Positions 10,193-20,132 of a DNA stretch of 64,000 bases are shown piece after piece. How positions within the stretch are numbered: the first letter of the stretch is position 1; every line of letters begins with the position of its first letter. A program made the translations under genes and the position numbers. The stretch spans positions 124,001-188,000 of the forward strand of contig JAFLCS010000001.1 in assembly GCA_017302105.1 (NCBI GenBank), given 5' to 3'. Under the pieces are notes generated by a model. It saw only the letters and a program-made list of their open reading frames with translations. It had not been told where the DNA came from and made no database searches. Source of the DNA: Caulobacterales bacterium. GTDB taxonomy: Bacteria; Pseudomonadota; Alphaproteobacteria; Caulobacterales; Caulobacteraceae.

Positions 10193-11167
10193 CTAGAACT
10201 TGAAGTTGATCATCTTGCGCATCATGAAGATGCCGGCACCCATCCACAGGCCCGCGCCCATCAGCATGAGCTGGCCGCGGATGTCCGTAAACATGAGCAT
10301 CATGTACGACGGGGTCGTCACTGTGACCATGGCCATGACTCCCGGCGGCAAACAGCCGATGATCGCAGCCGAGGCTGTGGCTTCGGACGACAGGGCCTTG
10401 ATCTTCTCGGCCATCAGCTTGCGTGATCGCAGGACAGTCGAGAGGTTGTTCAACGCCTCGGCCAGGTTTCCCCCGGTCTTGGCCTGGATCGACACGACGA
10501 TCGCCAGGAATCGAAGTTCGGGCGTCGGAATGCGCGTGAACATCTTGTCCAGCGCCTGTTCGAGGGACATCCCCATGCCGACGCTTTCGACCAGGCGCTG
10601 AAACTCCGGCCCGATCGGCGCACTCATCTCCTTGGCGATGACCTTCAGACAGTCATGCACCGGCAGGCCCGATTTGATGCCGCGCACGATGATGTCGATT
10701 GCGTCGGCAAAATCACTAGTGAACTTCTTGATGCGTCGCTTGGCCAGGAAGCCGACGACCCAACGCGGCAGGCCTAGACCGAACACGATCGGAAGCGCCG
10801 GCAGGATGAACCACGGCGTGCCGAACAGCAGGCCGAACAGAAGCGCAAACACGGCCAGGCCGGCCGAGATCATCCAGAAGACCTGAACCTTCATGCCCAC
10901 GCCGGCCTGCTGCAACTTAGCCTCCATGGTCACGCGGGCCTTGCGTTCCTTGCGGTCGACCTCCTTGAGCTGGAGCATGATCTGCTTGCGACGCTGTTCC
11001 GGCGTCAGCGGCCCCGTCCCTTTCTTCGCGTTCGCCTTGCCACGGTGATGGCCCAGTACCTGGGCCCGCTTCACGGCGCGCGCAGAAGAATCCTCGCCGC
11101 CGACGAAGGCAAAGCCCAGGCTGGTGATGGTGACGAAACCGAGAACGGCGGCCAGGATCATCAGCAT
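10193..11167 (-). CDS. tadB: Tad pilus assembly inner-membrane protein TadB
   Basis: This 324-residue T2SSF-domain protein (CpaG in Caulobacter) forms the inner-membrane platform with TadC. An N-terminal membrane helix is followed by a basic, charged linker (residues about 30-75). A helix pair FWMISAGLAVFALLFGLLFG comes next. The cytoplasmic domain with DAIDIIVRGIKSGLPVHDCL and FLAIVVSIQAKTGGNLAEAL is diagnostic of TadB. The C-terminal membrane helices are predicted from hydrophobicity. It sits 5 bp downstream of cpaF, consistent with one operon in which the ATPase and its platform are co-translated. Confidence 0.94.
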   Translation of the reverse strand: MLMILAAVLGFVTITSLGFAFVGGEDSSARAVKRAQVLGHHRGKANAKKGTGPLTPEQRRKQIMLQLKEVDRKERKARVTMEAKLQQAGVGMKVQVFWMISAGLAVFALLFGLLFGTPWFILPALPIVFGLGLPRWVVGFLAKRRIKKFTSDFADAIDIIVRGIKSGLPVHDCLKVIAKEMSAPIGPEFQRLVESVGMGMSLEQALDKMFTRIPTPELRFLAIVVSIQAKTGGNLAEALNNLSTVLRSRKLMAEKIKALSSEATASAAIIGCLPPGVMAMVTVTTPSYMMLMFTDIRGQLMLMGAGLWMGAGIFMMRKMINFKF

Positions 11168-11172
11168 GGCCG

Positions 11173-12732
<1,560 letters not shown>

Positions 12733-12740
12733 GGCGTGAC

Positions 12741-14261
12741 CTAGCCCTTCTTCTTGAACAGGTTTGAGAACGGGCCGCCGGACTTCCTGCCTGCGGACGG
12801 CAGCGGCGCGATCTCGCGTTGGGAAACAATCTGGGCCAGGTCCAGGAACGCCTCGGCGGCCTTGGTCTTGCTCCCGGATTCAATGATCATCTGGCCATTG
12901 TTGGCGGCCTCGCCGAAGGTCTTGGCGTCGAACGGGATCAGCATCGACGGATGAATGCCGAGCGCGGCCGAGAAGTCCTTCAGCGGGATCTCGGGGCGGC
13001 CAGGCAGACCGACCTGGTTCAGAACCAGTCGCGGCGGCGCGTCGTTGGGGCGGGCTTGCCGGACCAGATCGATGATGTTCTTGGCGTTGCGCAGCGAGGC
13101 CAGGTCGGGGGCCGCAACAATGACCACCTCATCGGCCGCGATGAGGGTCTGGCGCATCCACGCCGACCAGGTGTGCGGAAGGTCCAGAACCACGAAAGGA
13201 GCGGTCGAGCGGATCTTCTGGGTGACCTCTTCAAAGGCCTCGTAGGACAGGTCCCAGTCGGTATCGAGCGAGGCCGGCGCGGCAAACAGGCTGAGGCGGT
13301 CGGTACAGCGCGCCGTCAGGCGATCCAGCAGGGTCGCATCCAGGCGATCGGGCTGTTGCAGGGCGTCAGCGACGCCGCCGAGCGGGTCCTGGTTGAAGTC
13401 CAGCCCTGCCGTTCCAAACGCCAGGTCATAGTCGACAATCGCCGTATTGGACCCGACCCGCTCCGCCAGCGCATAGGCCGTATTGTGAGCCACGGTCGAG
13501 GCCCCGGCCCCGCCGCGTGCGCCGACAAAGGCGATGGAGCGCCCGACGAATGGCCGCGCCGGATCCGAGAACAGCGAGCCGATGGTGGTGATCAGCTGCA
13601 GGGGTTGCACCGGTCCGACCAGATACTCACTGACGCCGCGACGGATCAGTTCGCGGTACAGCATGATGTCATTGGTCGCGCCGACGACGACGACCTTGGT
13701 CCCGGCGTCACAGACCTCAGCCAGCTGGTCGAGGGCGTTGAGCAGGGGCATCCCCCTCAGGTCGCTCTCGACGACGACCAGGGCCGGCGTCGGCTCGGTC
13801 CGATACGTCTCGATGGCGGTCGCCAGGCCCCCGACCCGAATCTGGGTCGTCGCGCGCGCCATGCGGCGATCCTGGCCCGCTCGCTCCGCCGAGGCGAGCG
13901 TCTCGGCCCGCTCTCCGAAGATATGAATGGTGACGCGCGGAATCTGCACGGCCGTCAGGGCCGCATCGGCGTGCGCCACAAGATCCCCGACGGGATTGAA
14001 ACCGCCGGCCGGCACGCCGCCGGCTCGCACCCCCCCGGGGGTCGGCGCGGGTCGTTGTCCTGCCTGCGGGAGGGCGGAGGTGTTCGTGGGAATTAAGCGC
14101 CGCGCCTCTTCGTCACCCGGCATCGGCATGGATTCAAGCGACGAGCCGGCGATGGGATCGCGCTGCCCGGCCGTCAGGGCCGTGCCCTGGGACGCGAGAT
14201 CGAGGTCGAACTCGTCGTCGAACGCAGCGTCGCCGAAGTCCGGATTTCGTGCAGGATTCAT
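12741..14261 (-). CDS. cpaE: Pilus localisation/assembly ATPase-like protein CpaE/TadZ
   Basis: The 506-residue protein combines a variable N-terminus (about 1-140), an atypical receiver-like domain (about 145-250), and a ParA/MinD-like ATPase domain. The P-loop reads GARGGAGAST. The lysine usual at the GKGG position of deviant Walker A motifs is replaced by Arg/Gly, which is known for many CpaE/TadZ proteins. IVDYDLAFGTAGLDFNQDP and PFVVLDLPHTWSAWMRQTL are the switch regions. In Caulobacter CpaE is needed for polar placement of the pilus machine and of CpaC. It is downstream of cpaD in the same operon. Confidence 0.93.
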   Translation of the reverse strand: MNPARNPDFGDAAFDDEFDLDLASQGTALTAGQRDPIAGSSLESMPMPGDEEARRLIPTNTSALPQAGQRPAPTPGGVRAGGVPAGGFNPVGDLVAHADAALTAVQIPRVTIHIFGERAETLASAERAGQDRRMARATTQIRVGGLATAIETYRTEPTPALVVVESDLRGMPLLNALDQLAEVCDAGTKVVVVGATNDIMLYRELIRRGVSEYLVGPVQPLQLITTIGSLFSDPARPFVGRSIAFVGARGGAGASTVAHNTAYALAERVGSNTAIVDYDLAFGTAGLDFNQDPLGGVADALQQPDRLDATLLDRLTARCTDRLSLFAAPASLDTDWDLSYEAFEEVTQKIRSTAPFVVLDLPHTWSAWMRQTLIAADEVVIVAAPDLASLRNAKNIIDLVRQARPNDAPPRLVLNQVGLPGRPEIPLKDFSAALGIHPSMLIPFDAKTFGEAANNGQMIIESGSKTKAAEAFLDLAQIVSQREIAPLPSAGRKSGGPFSNLFKKKG

Positions 14262-14286
14262 GATCGGGCTCGGGGTTTGGCAGACA

Positions 14287-14949
14287 TCAGTTTATGGCAC
14301 TCGAAAGCTGGGAGCCGCCGCTGCCAGTGGTCTGGGCGGCTGTGGGCTCGCCCTGGCGATAGTGCTGGATCACCACAGTGCGTCGGCCGGCATCCGATGG
14401 ACCCATCGGGCGTTGACCCTGGATGTCTCTCGGATCAGCAATCTGCGCCGCCATGTTCGAGATGGTGGCGCAGCCCAGGCCCTGGCTCGGGCCATTGTCC
14501 GCGTGGCGAGTCAAGGAACCCCACTGTTGGGAACAGTCGTAGGAGACGGCCTGTAGTCGGGCAAAGCCGACGACGATCGGCGCACGCGGGTCGGGTGCGG
14601 AATAGGCAGACAGACGAACCGGCGTGCCGGACGGGCGCAGGGCTTCGGCTACCGCCCAGGCCATTTGCAGCGCAGCCGGATCATCGCCGGACGGGGCCTC
14701 CACGACAATCTCGGCGCTCTGCGCTTGCCCGGCTCGAAGGGCCAGACTCGCCAGGGCGGACCGCTGCGCGGGTGACAGCCCGCTTTCATGTACGGCCAGA
14801 GCGATTTGGTCCATCTGAGGCTCGACCCTCAACTGCCAGCGCGACAAGGGCGTCAGGGGCTCCGGCCCGAGGCCGGAGGCCGGCGTTCCACAGGCCGTCA
14901 GAAGGGCCGATCCTGCGGCCAGAACGGCGATGACTGGAGTGACCTTCAT
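14287..14949 (-). CDS. cpaD: Tad pilus lipoprotein CpaD
   Basis: This 220-residue lipoprotein has a signal sequence ending in LLTAC, with the lipid-modified cysteine near residue 20. The CpaD family segments are VHESGLSPAQRSALASLA and the C-terminal GCATISNMAAQIADPRDI, followed by a Q/G-rich tail. It is thought to help the CpaC secretin in the outer membrane. The ATG at 14949 was preferred over the TTG one codon earlier because GGAG lies six bases upstream. The gap to cpaC is 9 bp. Confidence 0.92.
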   Translation of the reverse strand: MKVTPVIAVLAAGSALLTACGTPASGLGPEPLTPLSRWQLRVEPQMDQIALAVHESGLSPAQRSALASLALRAGQAQSAEIVVEAPSGDDPAALQMAWAVAEALRPSGTPVRLSAYSAPDPRAPIVVGFARLQAVSYDCSQQWGSLTRHADNGPSQGLGCATISNMAAQIADPRDIQGQRPMGPSDAGRRTVVIQHYRQGEPTAAQTTGSGGSQLSSAIN

Positions 14950-14958
14950 CAACGGCTC

Positions 14959-16383
14959 CTATTCGATCACGTAGCCGACCGGGCCCTGCCACTGGCTGGC
15001 AGCGGGAGCGGCCTGATCGGGGCGGTAGGCACGATTGAGGCGGCCCATCAGAATGGCGTCCGCATCAGAGGCGACCTGGAAGCCGTCAGCCGGTGTCTGC
15101 ATTCGACCCGGATCAGTCGGGTTCACCAGGTATGGCGTGACGATGATGACCAACTCGGTCTCACCTTGCAGATAGTCGCGCGACCGGAACAGGGCACCCA
15201 GGACCGGCAGCTCCGTCATACCCGGCAGGGCGTCGATGCTTTCGCGCGTAACCGACTGCATCAGACCCCCGATCATCAGGCTCTGACCGGAGGGGATTTC
15301 GACGGTATTGGTGACGCGCCGAACCGTCAGACCGGGAATGACCAGGGAGGTGCCGTCGCCGGCCCCCAGCGAGAAGGAGCCGTTGTTGGAAAGATCCGAC
15401 ACCTCGGCCGAAATCCGAAGGGAGATGCGACCGCCGGACAGCACCACGGGCGTCACCGTCAGTCCGACGCCGTAGGGGCGGTAATCGATGACGACACGAC
15501 CGTTGTTATCGACGCCGGATGGAACCGGGAACTCACCGCCGGCCAGGAAACTGGCTTCTTCCCCCGACACCGACGTAACGTGCGGTTCCGACAGGGTGCG
15601 CACCACGCCGACGCGTTCGAAGGCGCGCAGCGTCGCCGAGAAGCCGGCTCCTCCTGCTGCTGCCGGGGAGTTGAACGTGAAGGCTCCGCCGCCGGCCTGC
15701 CCGGCATTGACGCCGAAGCCGGGGGTGCTAGCCATGACCCAGTTGGGGTCGGCCCCATTGTTGACGCTGCCGCTCAACGACACACCCAGCTGTTCGATGA
15801 GGTTGCGCTGCATCTCCACGATGCGGACATGGACCATCACCTGATCTGAGCCGGCGATGGACATCATGTTCAACACCTGCTCAGGGCGCTCGACGAAAGT
15901 GGCGGCGACGCGCTCGATACGCTCGCTTTCACCCGCGCTCTCGACAGAGCCCGTCAGGATGATCGCGCCATTGACCGCCTCAGCCGAAACATTGGCGTTG
16001 GGCGCGATCCGCCGGATGGTGTCCTGCAGGACGCCAACGGGTGCCCCGACGCGGACGTTCAGGCTCAGGATCTGTCGGCCCGAAGCATCGAAGAAAAGGG
16101 CATCGGTCGCTCCGGGAGCCAACCCCATGAGGACGATCCGTCGCTGGGATTGCAGGACCGCATCGGCGACTGCCGGATTGGAGACCATGACGTCGCGCAC
16201 ATCCACCGGCAGTTCGATGACGGCGGATTCACCGCGTGGCAGGCTCAAAGACTGGCTGGCGTCGGAGCCGACCCCGACACGGACCACCTGTTGGGCCTGA
16301 ACCGGATAGGACACTACAGCGATCCCGAGAATCAGGGCCGCTGCCGCCAGCAGGCGCGAAAGAGGAGACGTGTTCACGGTCAT
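14959..16383 (-). CDS. cpaC: Tad pilus outer-membrane secretin CpaC
   Basis: The 474-residue protein forms the outer-membrane channel for the Flp pilus. A signal peptide ends at PVQAQ. An N-terminal pilus domain (about 35-110; SLSLPRGESAVIELP, VSNPAVADAVL) and a BON-like segment (about 115-180; NGAIILTGSVES) follow. The secretin domain then runs to about residue 425, with VRIVEMQRNLIEQLGVSLSG, EPHVTSVSGEEASFLAGGE and ETELVIIVTPYLVNP. The start overlaps the cpaB stop (ATGA at 16380-16383). A second copy of the N-terminal domain exists as a separate gene at 18578. Confidence 0.95.
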   Translation of the reverse strand: MTVNTSPLSRLLAAAALILGIAVVSYPVQAQQVVRVGVGSDASQSLSLPRGESAVIELPVDVRDVMVSNPAVADAVLQSQRRIVLMGLAPGATDALFFDASGRQILSLNVRVGAPVGVLQDTIRRIAPNANVSAEAVNGAIILTGSVESAGESERIERVAATFVERPEQVLNMMSIAGSDQVMVHVRIVEMQRNLIEQLGVSLSGSVNNGADPNWVMASTPGFGVNAGQAGGGAFTFNSPAAAGGAGFSATLRAFERVGVVRTLSEPHVTSVSGEEASFLAGGEFPVPSGVDNNGRVVIDYRPYGVGLTVTPVVLSGGRISLRISAEVSDLSNNGSFSLGAGDGTSLVIPGLTVRRVTNTVEIPSGQSLMIGGLMQSVTRESIDALPGMTELPVLGALFRSRDYLQGETELVIIVTPYLVNPTDPGRMQTPADGFQVASDADAILMGRLNRAYRPDQAAPAASQWQGPVGYVIE

Positions 16384-17324
16384 CCCACGGGTACCTCTGT
16401 GACTTCGCCGTTGCGGAAGACACGGACATTCCGGCTTCCGCCGCTATCGGCGCGTGTTTGTGCGGAGGCTGCCGCGCCCGACGGCTGTCGAGCGTCCGCA
16501 TAGGAGCGCAGCACCAGGTAGAGTTCACCCTGGGCCTGGGCCAAGGCGAGGATCTCGGCATCGCGCGGACTCACCTCCAGAGTGGCATTGCTACCGGTCA
16601 CGTTCTGGCTGTCACCCGCCTGCGTCGTCTCGCCGATAGCCAGAACCTTGATGTTGACCAGGACCGTGGCGGTGATGAAGCCGCTACGTCCATCGATCTC
16701 CTCGCTCGCGGTGCGACTCATGATGACGTCGACACGATCACCTGGAAGGATAAAACCGCCCGCTCCGTGCTCCTGAGACAGGGGTACGGACATCGCCCGC
16801 TGCCCGGGTTCGAGAATCACGGCCATGAACCCGCTTTCGCCAGCCCGAATGAGCTTGGAGGCGACAATCGGCTCGCCGGCCAGGATGCGCTCGCGCACCA
16901 CGGCCCCGACAATCTGCTCGCGTATGCCCCCACCGGTCAGTCTTTCGGCGGCCCGTTGAACCGGTGCGGTCGCCCCTTCCTCACCATCGGCCGGATCGGC
17001 GGCCGCGCCGTCCTCCTCGCCCTGATCGTCACCGCCGCTGCGGGCGGGCGTCGGAACCGAATCGGCCCCCTCGACGATCCAGGCGGCATTGACGGCCTCG
17101 GCCGGGAAGCCGCGCCATTGCATATGGCCATTGTCGATTCGGGTGCCGACCTCCAGGTCGCTCGTGGCTACCAGGACCTGGGTCATGGCAACCTGCGGCG
17201 CCTCGGCCGCCGCAACCGCCGGAGCGGCATCGCCACTGCCGGATCCCATGGCACGCACCACCAGAGCCAGCCCCACGGCGGATACGGCGGCCACCGCAAT
17301 AACGGCGATTCGAGCTGGTTTCAT
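16380..17324 (-). CDS. cpaB: Tad pilus assembly protein CpaB (SAF domain)
   Basis: This 314-residue protein has one N-terminal membrane segment (IAVIAVAAVSAVGLALVV). An SAF domain follows from about residue 50 (VLVATSDLEVGTRIDNGHMQW). After an acidic, low-complexity insertion (about residues 95-125) comes the RcpC/CpaB core (GFMAVILEPGQRAMSVPL, LPGDRVDVIMSRT). CpaB is a periplasmic component believed to work with the secretin. It overlaps cpaC by four bases and follows cpaA in the operon, about 100 bp downstream of it. Confidence 0.93.
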   Translation of the reverse strand: MKPARIAVIAVAAVSAVGLALVVRAMGSGSGDAAPAVAAAEAPQVAMTQVLVATSDLEVGTRIDNGHMQWRGFPAEAVNAAWIVEGADSVPTPARSGGDDQGEEDGAAADPADGEEGATAPVQRAAERLTGGGIREQIVGAVVRERILAGEPIVASKLIRAGESGFMAVILEPGQRAMSVPLSQEHGAGGFILPGDRVDVIMSRTASEEIDGRSGFITATVLVNIKVLAIGETTQAGDSQNVTGSNATLEVSPRDAEILALAQAQGELYLVLRSYADARQPSGAAASAQTRADSGGSRNVRVFRNGEVTEVPVG

Positions 17325-17426
17325 CGGTCAGGTCCCCTGCGGAGCGGTGGCGTTCTGCGCCCAGACTCCGGGTTGTTCGGACCATGGTTGATGGGGATGG
17401 GTTAACGACGGCTTACAGGCGTGCGC

Positions 17427-17939
17427 TCAACCGCCGACGAAAGCACGCACGACGTCGCTGGACGGAAAGGCCGACAGGGCCCCGATGGCAATGGCAATAC
17501 CGTAGGGAATGTCTCCCTTGGGCTGCAGCAGGCGTCCCATCCAGGGCGGGCCGCCGACGCCGGCGATCCCGGGCACGCCGCGCACCATGAGTAGCCCCAG
17601 CGAGAAAAGGCCGCCGGCCACGGCCGTCATCAGCACGAACGCCGGTGCCCCCGCCGTCCCCAGCCACAGACAGACCGCCGCCATCAACTTGGCGTCGCCG
17701 CCGCCCAGGAACCGAAGCGCAAACAGGCCGGCACCGATGAACAGCGCGGCGAGAGCCACGCCGAAATGCAGGGCAATCACGCCAAGGGGCAGACCCACCG
17801 CGAACGCGGCCGGTACGAATCCAACCATCAGGGCCAGTGAGATCCAATTTGGAATGGTCATGGTGGTCAGGTCGTTCAGACCCGCCGCGATCACCAGGAT
17901 CGGCAGAACACTGAGTAGAATGATCAGGGCAAAATCCAC
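17427..17939 (-). CDS. cpaA: Prepilin peptidase CpaA
   Basis: This 170-residue polytopic aspartic protease (A24 family) processes the Flp pilin and TadE/F pseudopilins. The two catalytic aspartates are in GLNDLTTMTIPN near the N-terminus and FLGGGDAKLMAA (the GxGD motif). Five or six hydrophobic helices cover the whole chain. It is the short type without the methyltransferase half. I chose the GTG at 17939 because GAGGA lies seven bases upstream and the membrane helix then begins at once; a TTG start at 17966 is possible. It is 148 bp downstream of pilA. Confidence 0.9.
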   Translation of the reverse strand: MDFALIILLSVLPILVIAAGLNDLTTMTIPNWISLALMVGFVPAAFAVGLPLGVIALHFGVALAALFIGAGLFALRFLGGGDAKLMAAVCLWLGTAGAPAFVLMTAVAGGLFSLGLLMVRGVPGIAGVGGPPWMGRLLQPKGDIPYGIAIAIGALSAFPSSDVVRAFVGG

Positions 17940-18038
17940 GAATTCGTCCTCTTGTGATGCCGGCAAGTTTCCCGGATCGGCGTAAAGTTTCCGTCACCTT
18001 CAGCGTGATCGTCATCGACCCTGCCCCTAACGAGAAAG

Positions 18039-18062
18039 GGCCCCGGCGTTTCCGCCGGGACC
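18039..18062 (-). terminator. Hairpin after pilA (likely partial terminator)
   Basis: GGCCCCGGCG (18039-18048) pairs with CGCCGGGACC (18053-18062) across a TTTC loop, with one mismatch. On the minus strand it is followed by CTTTCTCG, a weak U-rich tract. Placed between pilA and cpaA, it could end most pilA transcripts while letting some continue into the cpa genes, giving the high pilin-to-machinery ratio expected. Confidence 0.6.
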
Positions 18063-18087
18063 CCCAATCTTCGGTTGGCTAAGGCGC

Positions 18088-18270
18088 TTAGGCCTGGCCG
18101 ACCGTACCGCCCAGGTTGGCGGCGATGTTGTTGAACGTGGTCTCCAGGTTGGTACCAACCAGAGTGACGGCCGTGATGATGACCACAGCAATCAGAGCGG
18201 CGATGAGGCCGTACTCAATAGCGGTGGCACCCGACTCGTCGTTCAGAAACTGCTTGATGAACTTCGACAT
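18088..18270 (-). CDS. pilA: Flp family type IVb pilin PilA
   Basis: This 60-residue major pilin has a short leader, MSKFIKQFLNDESG, cut by CpaA before ATAIEYGLIAALIAVVI. Glu at +5 and the hydrophobic helix are typical of Flp pilins. The C-terminus is small and Gly/Ala-rich. It is transcribed towards cpaA. In Caulobacter pilA is activated by CtrA in predivisional cells; a CtrA-like site lies upstream here (18435-18449). The long AT-rich upstream region, unusual in this GC-rich window, suggests complex control. Confidence 0.96.
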   Translation of the reverse strand: MSKFIKQFLNDESGATAIEYGLIAALIAVVIITAVTLVGTNLETTFNNIAANLGGTVGQA

Positions 18271-18417
18271 AGACTTTCTCCTTGGATAGATGAGTAACCG
18301 ATCTTGACACCTGGTCAGGGTTGGGTCGGTCACCCGCCGTCCCTGATCACACGAGCAGAATGGCGCGGCCTGCTTAAAGCCGAGTAAATATAGATTTGAA
18401 TATTCGACTTTTTCGAA

Positions 18418-18433
18418 GTAAACAGATGTTTAC
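18418..18433. promoter_or_regulatory. Palindrome in the pilA upstream region
   Basis: GTAAACA-GA-TGTTTAC is a perfect 7-bp inverted repeat with a 2-base centre. It overlaps a second small palindrome, TTTAC-C-GTAAA (18429-18439). It lies within the AT-rich 307-bp gap (18271-18577) between pilA and the divergent secretin-domain gene. That gap also holds the CtrA-like site and otherwise shows no gene. The palindrome looks like a dimeric-repressor operator; the protein is unknown. Confidence 0.5.
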
Positions 18434-18434
18434 C

Positions 18435-18449
18435 GTAAATAGAGATTAA
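18435..18449 (-). promoter_or_regulatory. Candidate CtrA binding site
   Basis: Read on the minus strand the sequence is TTAA-TCTCTAT-TTAC, close to the CtrA consensus TTAA-N7-TTAA. It is about 165 bp upstream of the pilA start and 129 bp upstream of the divergent gene at 18578, so it could serve either. The family role (CtrA activation of pilA) is established in Caulobacter; use here is inference. Confidence 0.5.
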
Positions 18450-18577
18450 CCTTCTCAAATATTAATCAAGATTGCGCGCCCTCCACCCCCTTTGGGATCA
18501 TCTGGAAACGAAATTTTGAGAATTCGGCGACATCTTGCGCGGGCGCCATACGCGCGAAGATTCAAATGGAGTCGGTC

Positions 18578-19012
18578 ATGCGCCGCACCGCAGTTGCGCT
18601 ACTCGCCCTGGTCGCCCTGGCCCCGGCCCCGCTGGCCCTCGCCCAAAGTCGCGGCTTGACGGTTGAGGTCGACCACATCGCCCGCCTGAACCTGAACGGA
18701 ACCGCCGGGTCGGTCATCGTCGGCAATCCGCAGATCGCCGACGTCACCGTGGTCGACGCCCGCACCCTGTATGTCAGTGGCCGCGGGGCGGGCGTAACCG
18801 AGATCGCCGTACTCGATGACCTTGGTCGCACCATCTATCAGGGTCAGGTGATCGTCAGCGCACCGTCGTCAGGAGAGGTCCGCGTCTGGCGCGGCGCGGC
18901 CGTGACGCACATGGCGTGTGGCACCTCCTGCTCCCCGAGCTCGCGCGGCGGCCCCTCATCCGGCACGGCAGCCGGTGCTACGCCGGGTATGACGCCGGGC
19001 ACCGCGCCCTGA
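18578..19012 (+). CDS. Stand-alone secretin N-terminal (pilus N) domain protein
   Basis: The 144-residue exported protein starts MRRTAVALLALVALAP with a signal peptide ending at LALAQ. Its only domain (about residues 25-100; IARLNLNGTAGSVIVGNPQI, VSGRGAGVTEIAVLD) resembles the first domain of CpaC (VSNPAVADAVL...). It lacks BON and secretin parts. The tail is Gly/Ser/Thr/Pro-rich and includes two cysteines in CGTSCSP. The ATG at 18578 has GGAG six bases upstream; an ATG at 18566 is less likely. It is probably co-transcribed with the two pseudopilin genes that follow. It may be an accessory or pilotin-like partner of the pilus secretin. Confidence 0.85.
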   Translation: MRRTAVALLALVALAPAPLALAQSRGLTVEVDHIARLNLNGTAGSVIVGNPQIADVTVVDARTLYVSGRGAGVTEIAVLDDLGRTIYQGQVIVSAPSSGEVRVWRGAAVTHMACGTSCSPSSRGGPSSGTAAGATPGMTPGTAP

Positions 19013-19022
19013 GGCCAGACCG

Positions 19023-19559
19023 ATGCGCGCTCTTCGTCCTTTCAAGTTTCTGAGGCGCCTCGGGCGCGATGCCGGCGGCGCCACGGCAATCGAGTTTGCC
19101 TTCGTCGCGCCTCCGTTCCTGTTCATGCTGTTTGCGATCTTCGAACTGGGACGCATCTATACGATGGCGTCGGTTCTGGAGGACGCGACCTTGGGTGCCG
19201 GGCGTCTGGTGCGAACAGGCGAGATCCAGCTGTCCGGCGGCGGGGCCGAGGAGTTCCGCCAGGAGGTTTGCTCACGCATGAGCGTCTTCGCCATGGACTG
19301 CGACCAGGCGCTGTCGGTGGACGTCCGGATCATGCCCGGGTTCGAAAGTCAGCGCGCCCCGGATCCGGTGTCGGGCAACGAGTTCGATGACGAAGAGCTT
19401 CAGTTCGACCCCGGCGAAGCGCAGCAGATCGTTCTGGTGCGCACCTGGTGGCGAACCCCGTTGTTCGCCCCCCTGCTCACCGAGGGGCTGCTGAGGCTCT
19501 CGGACGACAGCACCCTCGTCACGGCGGCCACAACGTTCCGCAACGAGCCCTTCGCATGA
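19023..19559 (+). CDS. tadE: TadE-like minor pseudopilin
   Basis: This 178-residue protein has a basic leader ending in DAGG, followed by ATAIEFAFVAPPFLFMLFAI, the TadE N-terminal hydrophobic domain with a CpaA-type cleavage site and Glu at +5. The rest is a periplasmic domain with two cysteines (EVCSRM and MDCDQA). TadE and TadF are processed by the prepilin peptidase and are needed for Flp pilus biogenesis. It starts 10 bp after the secretin-domain gene and its stop overlaps the next gene (ATGA), so the three form an operon divergent from pilA. Confidence 0.87.
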   Translation: MRALRPFKFLRRLGRDAGGATAIEFAFVAPPFLFMLFAIFELGRIYTMASVLEDATLGAGRLVRTGEIQLSGGGAEEFRQEVCSRMSVFAMDCDQALSVDVRIMPGFESQRAPDPVSGNEFDDEELQFDPGEAQQIVLVRTWWRTPLFAPLLTEGLLRLSDDSTLVTAATTFRNEPFA

Positions 19560-20092
19560 TCGGGATCGGGTTCTCCATCGCTGCCTTTCGAGGTGACCGC
19601 CGCGGCGTTTCGGCAATTGAGTTCGCCCTGCTCGCTCCGGTGCTGATCGCCTTCTATTTCGGTATGTCCGAAATGGCCCAGGCCTTCATGGCGCAAAAGC
19701 GAATGGGCCATGTTGCGGCCACCGTGGGTGACCTGGCGGCCCAGGACGACACCCTGACGACCGTGGAGGTCAACAACATCTTTGCCGCCGGCCAGACGAT
19801 CATGCATCCCTATTCGACCGACGACCTGACCTTGCGCCTGTCCAGCGTCACCGTCGATTCTGCGGGGGTGGCACACATCGACTGGAGCCGTGGATCGGGT
19901 ATGTCGCCGCGGGCAACCGGCTCAACCGTGACCCTGCCATCAGGCCTGGCCGCCCCAGGCGAAAGCCTGATCTTCTCGGAGGTGGCCTTCGAATACTACT
20001 CGCCGGTCGAGGCTTTCCTGCCGGGGATCACGAGCTTTGAACGCAGCTATTATCTGCGCCCGCGAACCGTCGAGAAGGTCTTGCTCGCCTAG
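19556..20092 (+). CDS. TadE/TadF-like minor pseudopilin
   Basis: The 178-residue protein has a leader ending in RRG, then VSAIEFALLAPVLIAFYFG, a TadE/F hydrophobic domain. The remaining ~140 residues form a beta-rich periplasmic domain without cysteines. The ATG at 19556 overlaps the previous stop by four bases. By position it is the partner (TadF-like) of the TadE protein. A TadG-like protein usually found with them is not in this window. The gene ends about 40 bp before the convergent phoB. Confidence 0.84.
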   Translation: MIGIGFSIAAFRGDRRGVSAIEFALLAPVLIAFYFGMSEMAQAFMAQKRMGHVAATVGDLAAQDDTLTTVEVNNIFAAGQTIMHPYSTDDLTLRLSSVTVDSAGVAHIDWSRGSGMSPRATGSTVTLPSGLAAPGESLIFSEVAFEYYSPVEAFLPGITSFERSYYLRPRTVEKVLLA

Positions 20093-20132
20093 CGAGCGCA
20101 CCGGCAGCCGCTCGGCATTGCCTGGATCGCGC

